From: Dehalococcoidia bacterium
GTDB lineage: Bacteria; Chloroflexota; Dehalococcoidia; SZUA-161; SpSt-899
Reading direction: 5' to 3'
Assembly: GCA_023271485.1 (NCBI GenBank)
Contig: JALPXT010000047.1
Span: forward strand, 1-10,986
DNA length: 10,986 nt
Each line of letters starts with the position of its first letter. The first letter of the stretch is position 1. Shown one piece after another: positions 1 through 6,021 of the stretch. The notes under the pieces are model-generated. The model made no database searches and had not been told where the DNA came from. It was given only the letters and a program-made list of their open reading frames with translations. The translations under genes were made by a program, and so were the position numbers.

Positions 1-1
1 A

Positions 2-289
2 GGGTTTCTAATTGAAGAAATCATCATGATTAAACCGAGATTACTCTTGCTTATGGGGAAGATAAGCCGCGATAGCTTCTTCGATTATGTCTTGAAGGTT
101 AGGTATCCGCGGCGGCTTACGGATCATATTTCAGATATTTCTCTAGCTGGAAAGATGCCTATGTTTTCTGTAAGCAATTTGAATCTGCATGTGTTACCTA
201 TCCAGCATGCGAGTGGTACTAACCCACGCTTCCCCAGTATGATGACTGATAATGCACTGGTAGAACTCATCAGGGAGGTACTGGAATAA
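2..289 (+). CDS. Uracil-DNA glycosylase superfamily-like protein, C-terminal part
   Basis: The reading frame is open to the left edge of the window and ends with TAA at 287-289, so only the last 95 or so residues are seen; the internal ATG at 26 need not be the start. The visible part contains a hydrophobic strand running into LLLLMGK (from about base 41), an FFDYVLK helix, and near the end VLPIQHASGTNPRF. This pattern of strand, MGK, then a His-x-Ser-Gly loop followed by Asn-Pro resembles the C-terminal half of uracil-DNA glycosylase superfamily enzymes. In those enzymes the HPS-type loop enters the DNA minor groove during removal of uracil from DNA. The usual Pro of that loop is Ala here (HAS). 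The N-terminal catalytic motif is outside the window, so activity cannot be judged. The family call is inferred from motifs only. Confidence 0.55.
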   Translation, partial: GFLIEEIIMIKPRLLLLMGKISRDSFFDYVLKVRYPRRLTDHISDISLAGKMPMFSVSNLNLHVLPIQHASGTNPRFPSMMTDNALVELIREVLE

Positions 290-450
290 CTGATTTGGTT
301 ATAGTCATTTGCATGAAGCGTTTTAATGCCCTTGAACAACTTGTCAGCCTAGCCAGCGATTTTCTTATGGACTATTAGGCTCTCCCTGCCATTACCCCTA
401 GGCTTCGCCAGGGACCGGCCTCAAGGATATTCATTCTAATGCTTTCTGCA
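290..450. other. Intergenic stretch without a recognisable gene
   Basis: No gene is recognised here. A 21-codon open frame starting at ATG 313 (reading MKRFNALEQL...) stops at a TAG and has no clear ribosome binding site, so it is not called. A weak inverted repeat (TCCCTG near 384 with CAGGGA near 411) could form a small hairpin but has no T-tract. AT content is higher than in the RM genes downstream. Confidence 0.5.
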
Positions 451-563
451 GAGAACTATAATTCCTGGACGAGAAGCCCCGGCGAGCTTTTATGGGGCCA
501 AATGTCTGCATAAGGTTCCATTTGGGGTGTTATCCTGCGCTTTTGTGGGATGATAATTGTCAG
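451..563 (+). repeat. Upstream TA repeat, copy A
   Basis: This stretch is a divergent direct copy of 10326-10437. The core 486-541 matches 10360-10415 at 54 of 56 positions; the outer parts match more loosely. In both places the repeat ends shortly before the ribosome binding site of a small antitoxin gene, so it may carry their promoter or operator. Inside the core lies a hairpin, TCCTGCG-CTTT-TGTGGGA (532-549), whose stem stays paired in copy B despite base changes. A GATAAT at 552-557 could be a -10 element, but no good -35 lies at the right distance. The copies are in the same orientation about 9.9 kb apart. Confidence 0.75.
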
Positions 564-589
564 GTCTTGAAAGAATGAGGTGAAACAGA

Positions 590-796
590 ATGAGTAGTAA
601 AGAAATACTAGAACAAGCAATGGTGCTTAAACCGGAAGAGCGATTTTTGATCGTTGAGGGCTTGTTGAAAAGCCTTGACGAGCCTGATCGAAATATCGAT
701 GAAATATGGGCGGAAGAAGCAGAAAAAAGGCTCAAAGCATATAGAGAGGGAAGGCTTGAAGGAATTCCTATGGATGAAGTATTCAGGGATAAATAA
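590..796 (+). CDS. Addiction-module antitoxin (TIGR02574/PF09720-like)
   Basis: This 68-residue acidic protein reads MSSKEILEQAMVLKPEERF and continues with LIVEGLLKSLDEPD. That layout (short N-terminal helix, a 'L.PEER..L.E.L..SL' segment, then an acidic tail with WAEEAEKRLKAYREG) is typical of the small unstable antitoxins of the addiction-module family, which pair with ParE/RelE-type toxins. Such antitoxins bind and neutralise the toxin and usually repress their own promoter. The start is supported by GAGGTGA at 577-583, six bases before ATG 590. The stop overlaps the toxin start as TAATG (794-798), the usual translational coupling for this pair. The antitoxin itself looks intact although its toxin partner does not. 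Confidence 0.85.
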   Translation: MSSKEILEQAMVLKPEERFLIVEGLLKSLDEPDRNIDEIWAEEAEKRLKAYREGRLEGIPMDEVFRDK

Positions 797-925
797 TGAA
801 AGTCATCTTCTCAAGATATGCGAAGCTGGAATTGGAGGATGCAACGCATTTCTATCATCTTTATCATTGCCGTTGCGCACCAGCATCGAAAACCAGATTA
901 CTGGATTGAAAGGAAGAAAACATAA
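796..925 (+). pseudogene. ParE/RelE-type toxin with internal deletion and frameshift
   Basis: The N-terminal frame from ATG 796 gives MKVIFSRYAKLELEDATHFY..., a typical ParE/RelE toxin opening (first 22 residues). It then runs out of family likeness and stops at 907-909. In another frame, 857-925 encodes IFIIAVAHQHRKPDYWIERK plus KT and a stop, which is the typical C-terminal end of the same toxin family. Together the pieces cover about 44 residues of a family usually near 95-100. Roughly 50 codons are therefore missing, and the two halves are out of frame. The junction lies at about 856-862. An active ribosome-targeting or gyrase-targeting toxin cannot be made. The original stop codon (923-925) overlaps the start of attC1, as is common for cassette-borne genes. 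Confidence 0.85.
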
Positions 926-1007
926 CAAGGCAAATGCATACGGACCGCAAAAAGCGCCGCTCGTTCCTCGCTCCGCTTTTTGCCACCGGTGATTTGCGAC
1001 GTTACGT
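920..1007 (+). other. attC: Integron attC-like recombination site 1
   Basis: The outer boxes are ACATAAC (R'', 920-926) and GTTACGT (R', 1001-1007), complementary at six of seven positions. Three-base spacers (AAG, GAC) follow. The inner L boxes are GCAAATGCA (930-938) and TGATTTGC (990-997), which pair exactly except for one extra G at 936. That is the single unpaired (extrahelical) base integron integrases use to recognise the folded strand. The centre forms a stem GCAAAAAGCG/CGCTTTTTGC (947-956 with 974-983). Length is 88 bp. The boxes depart slightly from the consensus RYYYAAC/GTTRRRY (one position each), so efficiency is uncertain. It lies directly at the end of the broken toxin gene. 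Confidence 0.8.
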
Positions 1008-1058
1008 TCAGAACATCCTAATTGATAAGCTGCTAAGATATGAAAGGATGTACCAAAG

Positions 1059-1268
1059 ATGGTAGCCAACCTACGAGCTCTACCGATAGACGAAAGGATA
1101 CGGCTGGTAGAGGATATATGGGACAGTATCGCTGCTGATCAAGTGGCTTTGCTGATGACAGGTGAACAAAGGGCTGAGCTTGATAGGCGTCTGGATGCTT
1201 ACGAATTGGACGGAATTAGAGGTCGCGAGGCCACAGAAGTGATAGCAGATATCAAGAAGCGATGGTGA
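1059..1268 (+). CDS. Orphan addiction-module antitoxin (PF09720-like)
   Basis: The 69-residue product begins MVANLRALPIDERIRLVEDI and continues WDSIAADQ, then EQRAELDRRLDAYELDG and a VIADIKKRW tail. This is a near-textbook addiction-module antitoxin of the same broad family as the gene at 590 but clearly not a recent duplicate. ATG 1059 has AAAGGA at 1043-1048, a somewhat long spacing of ten bases. A ParE/RelE toxin normally starts at or over the antitoxin stop. Here the stop is followed at once by a palindrome and the ATPase promoter, and no toxin frame is visible. It would be the first gene of the large cassette. It could neutralise toxins from related loci or be a leftover. Confidence 0.85.
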   Translation: MVANLRALPIDERIRLVEDIWDSIAADQVALLMTGEQRAELDRRLDAYELDGIRGREATEVIADIKKRW

Positions 1269-1296
1269 GTAGGGGCGAAAAATCTTTCGCACTTAC
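1269..1296. repeat. Imperfect 28-bp palindrome after antitoxin
   Basis: GTAGGGGCGAAA (1269-1280) and TTTCGCACTTAC (1285-1296) pair at ten of twelve positions around a four-base loop AATC. It begins directly after the antitoxin stop codon. There is no T-tract after it, so it is not a standard rho-independent terminator. It could protect a transcript 3' end or be a small palindromic repeat that replaced the missing toxin gene. Confidence 0.6.
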
Positions 1297-1344
1297 AAGC
1301 CATCCTTGTAAATCATGGAAGGACATGCTATAATTACAAGGATG
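1293..1344 (+). promoter_or_regulatory. Promoter and inverted-repeat operator of the ATPase/RM operon
   Basis: TTGTAA (1306-1311) and a perfect TATAAT (1329-1334) are separated by exactly 17 bases. The expected transcription start, about seven bases after the -10, falls at or next to ATG 1342, so the mRNA may be leaderless; no well-placed Shine-Dalgarno is present. The promoter is overlaid by an exact 11-bp inverted repeat, CATCCTTGTAA (1301-1311) and TTACAAGGATG (1334-1344), centred 33 bp apart. One arm covers the -35 and the other covers the start codon. A third TTACAAG lies at 1293-1299. This layout suggests a repressor binding site, but the regulator is unknown. Confidence 0.65.
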
Positions 1345-2520
1345 ATTGAGCGACGTCTGACCCCCCTTCTGCTGCAACGCCTGCTTGAAGCACCCGCCGT
1401 TATCCTGTTGGGGCCACGCCAGGTGGGGAAGACGACGTTGGCGTTTGAAGTCGGACGGAAACAAGAGGCCCTCTATCTAGACCTGGAGTCAGAGGCAGAT
1501 CGGGCTCGACTGAGCGAGCCGGAACTCTACCTTATCGATCGGTTGAATCGATTGGTTGTCCTGGACGAAATACACCGTGTACCTCAACTGTTCCTCGCAC
1601 TACGCGGTCTGATCGATCGGGCCCGGCGCGCCGGCCGCCGTGCGGGGCTTTACCTGCTTCTCGGTTCGGCTTCATTGGAAATGCTCAAGCAATCCGGAGA
1701 GACATTGGCCGGACGGGTGAGTTATCTGGAGCTCAATCCGTTTGACATCCTGGAAGTAACAGAGTCAGCAGGTGATGCCGCAGTCGACAGGCTGTGGCTG
1801 CGCGGCGGGTTCCCCGATAGCTTCCTGGCGGCGGATGAAGCGCGCAGCCTGCGCTGGCGACAGGATTTTATCCGTACGTATCTGGAGAGAGACATTCCGC
1901 AGTTCGGTCGCAGGATCCCTGCTGAGACGCTGCGCCGATTCTGGGTGATGCTGGCCCATAACCAGTGTGGTCTGCTTAACGTCGCTCAGCTTGCCCGTAA
2001 CGTCGGCGTGGATGCCAAGACCGCCGCTTCCTACATCGACCTCTTGGCTGATCTGTTGTTAGTGCGCAGGTTGCCCGCCTGGTACGCCAACGTGGGCAAG
2101 CGCTTGGTGAAATCTCCCAAGATTTCCGTGCGCGACAGCGGTATCGTCCACGCCCTGTTTTCTATCAATGATAAAGACGCGCTCCTCTCGCATCCGGTGG
2201 TGGGAGCAAGCTGGGAGGGGTTCGTCATCGAGAACCTGCTCACCGTAGCGCCGGAAGGTGTGCAGGGGTATTTCTACCGCACCGGCGGCGGAGCTGAAAT
2301 AGATCTACTGTTGCATTTCCCCGATGGACGGCTCTGGGCAGTCGAGGTCAAGCGCAGCCTGACGCCGCACCCTGAGCGCGGGTTTCACTCAGGATGCGCC
2401 GATTTGAACCCGGTTCGCCGCTTTGTGGTCTATCCGGGCGCTGAAACATACCCGCTGACCAAAGACATCCAGGCCATCCCTCTACGAGAGCTTGCCGGCT
2501 TGCTGGTGGAGCAAAGATAA
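1342..2520 (+). CDS. AAA family ATPase with DUF4143-like C-terminal domain
   Basis: The 392-residue protein starts MIERRLTPLLLQRLL. The Walker A motif GPRQVGKT is at residues 24-31 and the Walker B LVVLDEIH at about 71-78, followed by a GSAS sensor-like segment. The rest fits the DUF4143 half of this widespread ATPase family. Near the C-terminus, EID (319-321) is followed by EVK (335-337), a D...ExK pattern seen in PD-(D/E)XK-like folds and often present in this family; whether it cuts DNA is unknown. An upstream in-frame ATG at 1315 would lie inside the promoter, so ATG 1342 is preferred. The stop is 38 bases before mod, which suggests co-transcription with the RM genes. Family members occur widely as mobile single genes, so a specific role in restriction is inference only. 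Confidence 0.85.
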   Translation: MIERRLTPLLLQRLLEAPAVILLGPRQVGKTTLAFEVGRKQEALYLDLESEADRARLSEPELYLIDRLNRLVVLDEIHRVPQLFLALRGLIDRARRAGRRAGLYLLLGSASLEMLKQSGETLAGRVSYLELNPFDILEVTESAGDAAVDRLWLRGGFPDSFLAADEARSLRWRQDFIRTYLERDIPQFGRRIPAETLRRFWVMLAHNQCGLLNVAQLARNVGVDAKTAASYIDLLADLLLVRRLPAWYANVGKRLVKSPKISVRDSGIVHALFSINDKDALLSHPVVGASWEGFVIENLLTVAPEGVQGYFYRTGGGAEIDLLLHFPDGRLWAVEVKRSLTPHPERGFHSGCADLNPVRRFVVYPGAETYPLTKDIQAIPLRELAGLLVEQR

Positions 2521-2558
2521 TCGCGGAGCTGTCCAATTACGGCTTGAAACGAGGAATC

Positions 2559-5500
2559 ATGGCTACACCAATTGATAAGTTCCAAGCGCTCTTGCGCGAG
2601 CTTTTCCAGTTCGACTGCGCCGACCTGGACTTCGGCATCTACCGCATCATGAACTACAAGCGAGACGTGATCGAGAAGTTCATCACGCAGGACCTGCCGA
2701 AGGCCATCGCCGAAGAGGTGGATCGCGGCGCGCTGGCCGACCAGTCCCTGGCTGCCAGGGAACTAAAGGAAGTCGCCCAACAGATCATGCAGACACTGGG
2801 GAACGACGCACTCGATGCGGACGGCAACCTGGCCGAGGCCTACCATGGCACTCCGCTTGGCAAGAAGTACCGGGATCTGAAGCCGAAAGCTGCCGGTGGT
2901 CGCGGCCGCGAAGCCGTAGAAGCCAGCATCTTCAACCACCTGTATGCCTTCTTCAGCCGCTACTACCAGGACGGCGACTTCATTTCGAAGCGGCGCTACT
3001 CAAAGCGCCAGCGGTACGCCATCCCTTACAACGGCGAGGAAGTCTACCTGTACTGGGCCAACAGCGACCAGTACTACGTCAAGACCGCCGAGCACTTCCA
3101 CGACTACACCTTCACGTCACGCGGTGTGACGGTCCATTTCAAGCTCCAGGCCGCCGATGTCGAGCAGAACAACGTCAAGGGCGACAAGCGGTTCTTCCTG
3201 CCCTGCGCCAAGGAGATCGCCTGGGATGAGAAAGCCAACCAGGTTGTCATCCCCTTCGAATACAGGCCGCTGACCACGCAGGAAGAGATCGCCTACGGCA
3301 AGAAGAACCAGCAGGACGCGATCATCGCCGAGGCCCTGACCGAGATTCCCAAGCGGCTGTCACCGAAAAGCGTGGGGCAGGCGCTGGTGGCCCTGACGGC
3401 CGAGCGCCGCAAGAACAGTGACGGCCAGCCTGTTACCTACCTCGAACATCACCTGCGGCAGTACACGCGGCACAACACGTCCGACTTCTTCATCCACAAG
3501 GACCTGAAAGGGTTTCTCTCACGCGAGCTCGACTTCTATCTGAAGAACGAGGTGCTGAATCTCGACGAGATGGAAACCGCTGGCGAGGACCGCGCCGAGG
3601 GCTGGTTTCAGATTATGCGTGTCATCAAGGCTGTCGGCGGCCGGATTATCGACTTCCTGGACCAGATCGAGTGTTTCCAGAAGATGCTCTGGGAGAAGCG
3701 CAAGTTCGTCACCGAGACGCAGTATTGCATCACCATCGGCAACATTGACGAAAGCTTCTATCCCGACATCGCCGCCTGCGAGCCGCAGTGGGCGGAGTGG
3801 AAGGAATTGTTCCACATCGACGAGGAAGAGACCAACCTGTTCAACTCGGGCAAGGATAAGAAGGGCAAACGCATTGCCTTCTTGAAAGGAAAGCCAACGC
3901 TGGTTCTCGACACCAAGCACTTTGACGTTGATTTCGTGGATAGATTGCTGGCGAGATTTGAAGACTTGGATGAGATGATTGACGGGGCGCTGATTCACAG
4001 CGAGAACTTCCAGGCACTCAGCCTGTTGATTGAGAACTACCACAACAAGGTTGAATGTGTCTATATCGATCCGCCATATAACACTGGCGATTCAGAGATT
4101 CTCTACAAGAACGAGTACCTTTGCTCTTCATGGCTGACTCTGATGGAAAATCGGCTCGCCTTGACGATGCAGTTGCTTGCCGAGGACCCCGTTCTTTTCA
4201 TCGCGATTGATGACTTCGAAATGGCCGATCTCTGCGGGTTGATCGACAAACACTTCCCCTTCCTGCGCCGCGAGATGATCATTGTCAACCACCATCCCCA
4301 GGGCGGAAAAGCGAAGACGCTGGCAAACACCCATGAGTACATGCTCAGCTGCGTGAGCAGAACGTCAGACCGCACATTGGCTGGGCGCATGAGTGAAGAT
4401 GGGGTTGAGCTTCGTCCGTTCAAGCGTAGCGGAACGGCTGAAAGCAACTTCCGATATGGAAGGCCTAACAGTTTCTACGCCATTCTGGTTGACCCAGACA
4501 GCAAGAAAGTGGTTGGAGTGGAACCTCCGCCCGCGCGGGGTAGTAGCGACTACCCAACTGACAGGACCAAAGAGGGGCATGTCAGAGTCTATCCGCTCGG
4601 AGCTCAGGGCGAAGAGAGAGTGTGGCGGCGCTCCTATGAGTCGTGTCTACCGTTGGTTGAAGACCGCAAGCTGCAGTGCAGCAACAACATGACAATCTAT
4701 CAGCTCATTGAGGCCCAAGATCGAACCGCAGCGCTTTTCAGTAACTGGGTGGACCCGCGATACAATGCGGGAACCTTCGGCGCAAACCTGCTCGGGGATA
4801 TCATTGGCGAGCACAACCCGTTTTCTTACCCGAAGTCGATACACACCGTAGGCGATGCCATCTTCGCCGCTGGCGTGGAAGACAATGCGTATTGTGTTGA
4901 TTTCTTCGCCGGGTCTGGCACAACCGGCCACGCCGTCATCAATCTCAACCGCGAAGATGGAGGAAAACGCAGGTTTATCCTTGTCGAGATGGGTGACTAC
5001 TTCGACACAGTTCTGCTGCCCCGCATCAAGAAGATCACCTTCACGCCGGAATGGAAAGATGGGAAATCCAAGCGCATGGCCACGCAGGAAGAGGCCGAGC
5101 GGGGTCCGCGCATCGTCAAGTACATACGCCTCGAAAGCTACGAGGACGCACTGAACAACATCGGGTTCGAGGATGCGTCCGGACAGCAGGCGCTGCAGTT
5201 CGAGGATTACCTGATCAAGTACATGCTCAAATGGGAAACGCGTAAGAGCGAGACGCTGCTGAACGTGGAGAAGCTGGCCCGTCCGTTCGGCTACAAGCTC
5301 CACATCCACGCCGACGGGCAGACCACCGAGAAGGTCGCGGACGTCCCCGAGACCTTCAACTACCTGCTGGGACTCCATGTCCAGACTCGGCGGGTCTACT
5401 ACGACGACGGACGGCGATACCTGGTCTATCGCGGCCGGATAGACCACCGGCAGATCGTGGTCATCTGGCGCGAAACTGAAGGTTGGCAGAAGGCGGACCT

Positions 5501-5642
5501 GGAGCGGGACAAGAAGTTCGTGGCCGAACGCAAACTTACCGAGGGGGCAGACGAGGTCTTCGTCAACGGGGATTCGTTCATCCCAAACGCCAAGGCGCTG
5601 GAGCCGGTGTTCAAGGCCCGGATGTTTGTGAATGATGAATGA
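2559..5642 (+). CDS. Type III-like site-specific DNA adenine methyltransferase (Mod)
   Basis: This 1027-residue protein should transfer a methyl group from S-adenosylmethionine to an adenine in the recognition site and provide target recognition for Res. Motif IV, DPPYNTG, is at residues 504-510. Motif I, FFAGSGTTG, is at 782-790, followed by a strand ending in FILVEMGDYF. Motif IV before motif I is the beta-class order of type III Mod proteins, and the roughly 270 residues between them hold the target-recognition region. The protein is far longer than classical Mod (about 640 residues), with some 480 extra N-terminal residues of no recognised fold. ATG 2559 is chosen because GAGG lies at 2551-2554; an in-frame TTG at 2544 is possible. 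The stop codon lies in a 7-bp tandem repeat that leads into the next gene. Codon use looks less GC-rich between about 3.9 and 5.0 kb than on either side. Confidence 0.9.
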   Translation: MATPIDKFQALLRELFQFDCADLDFGIYRIMNYKRDVIEKFITQDLPKAIAEEVDRGALADQSLAARELKEVAQQIMQTLGNDALDADGNLAEAYHGTPLGKKYRDLKPKAAGGRGREAVEASIFNHLYAFFSRYYQDGDFISKRRYSKRQRYAIPYNGEEVYLYWANSDQYYVKTAEHFHDYTFTSRGVTVHFKLQAADVEQNNVKGDKRFFLPCAKEIAWDEKANQVVIPFEYRPLTTQEEIAYGKKNQQDAIIAEALTEIPKRLSPKSVGQALVALTAERRKNSDGQPVTYLEHHLRQYTRHNTSDFFIHKDLKGFLSRELDFYLKNEVLNLDEMETAGEDRAEGWFQIMRVIKAVGGRIIDFLDQIECFQKMLWEKRKFVTETQYCITIGNIDESFYPDIAACEPQWAEWKELFHIDEEETNLFNSGKDKKGKRIAFLKGKPTLVLDTKHFDVDFVDRLLARFEDLDEMIDGALIHSENFQALSLLIENYHNKVECVYIDPPYNTGDSEILYKNEYLCSSWLTLMENRLALTMQLLAEDPVLFIAIDDFEMADLCGLIDKHFPFLRREMIIVNHHPQGGKAKTLANTHEYMLSCVSRTSDRTLAGRMSEDGVELRPFKRSGTAESNFRYGRPNSFYAILVDPDSKKVVGVEPPPARGSSDYPTDRTKEGHVRVYPLGAQGEERVWRRSYESCLPLVEDRKLQCSNNMTIYQLIEAQDRTAALFSNWVDPRYNAGTFGANLLGDIIGEHNPFSYPKSIHTVGDAIFAAGVEDNAYCVDFFAGSGTTGHAVINLNREDGGKRRFILVEMGDYFDTVLLPRIKKITFTPEWKDGKSKRMATQEEAERGPRIVKYIRLESYEDALNNIGFEDASGQQALQFEDYLIKYMLKWETRKSETLLNVEKLARPFGYKLHIHADGQTTEKVADVPETFNYLLGLHVQTRRVYYDDGRRYLVYRGRIDHRQIVVIWRETEGWQKADLERDKKFVAERKLTEGADEVFVNGDSFIPNAKALEPVFKARMFVNDE

Positions 5643-5662
5643 TGAATGATGAGTGATGAGTG
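5628..5662 (+). repeat. Five tandem 7-bp units bridging mod and the next gene
   Basis: The units are GTGAATG, ATGAATG, ATGAATG, ATGAGTG and ATGAGTG. The mod stop (5640-5642) spans units two and three, and the start codon of the four-helix-bundle gene (5656) opens unit five. The 11-mer AATGATGAATG occurs here twice (5631-5641, 5638-5648) and twice inverted at 6027-6060. Changes in unit number would not alter the Mod tail but would change the distance, and so the coupling, to the next gene. Confidence 0.8.
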
Positions 5663-6021
5663 AAAAACAGGACATTCTGGAGCGAACGAAGGCATTCGCG
5701 CTGCGGGTAATCCAGCTGTATGCGTCTTTGCCCAAAAAGACCGAGGCGCAGGTGTTGGGGAAACAGGTTTTGCGCTCAGGAACTTCGGTCGGCGCACATG
5801 TGCGGGAAGGCAAACGCAGTCGTTCAGATGCGGAAATGATCAGCAAGACCGAAGGGGCGTTGCAGGAGCTTGAAGAAACAATGTATTGGTTTGAACTGCT
5901 TGTGGATTCCGGCATCGTCAAAGCCGAATTACTCTCCGATCTGATGAAAGAAGCGGATGAACTGACCGCAATTTTGGTGACCAGCGTGAAGACAATCAAA
6001 GCGCGGAGGAGGACAGGATGA
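5656..6021 (+). CDS. Four-helix-bundle protein (S23/IVP-like, TIGR02436 type)
   Basis: The 121-residue product begins MSEKQDILERTKAFALRVIQ and contains the signature LRSGTSVGAHVREGKRSRS followed by ISKTEGALQELEET.YWFELL. These are conserved features of the four-helix-bundle family named after proteins encoded in 23S rRNA intervening sequences. The fold is shared with the Avd accessory protein of diversity-generating retroelements, a basic nucleic-acid binder that forms pentamers. Function outside those cases is unknown. The gene lies between mod and res, an unusual place for it. An alternative GTG start at 5653 adds one residue. Its 3' end carries GGAGGAGG (6005-6012) and overlaps the res start as ATGA (6018-6021), so its translation probably drives that of res. 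Confidence 0.9.
   Translation: MSEKQDILERTKAFALRVIQLYASLPKKTEAQVLGKQVLRSGTSVGAHVREGKRSRSDAEMISKTEGALQELEETMYWFELLVDSGIVKAELLSDLMKEADELTAILVTSVKTIKARRRTG

Noticed and set aside
313..378. Short open frame MKRFNALEQL...
   Set aside because: Only 21 codons, no ribosome binding site and no family likeness.
5628..5662. CRISPR-like repeats
   Set aside because: Units are 7 bp, directly adjacent and without spacers; this is a tandem repeat, not an array.
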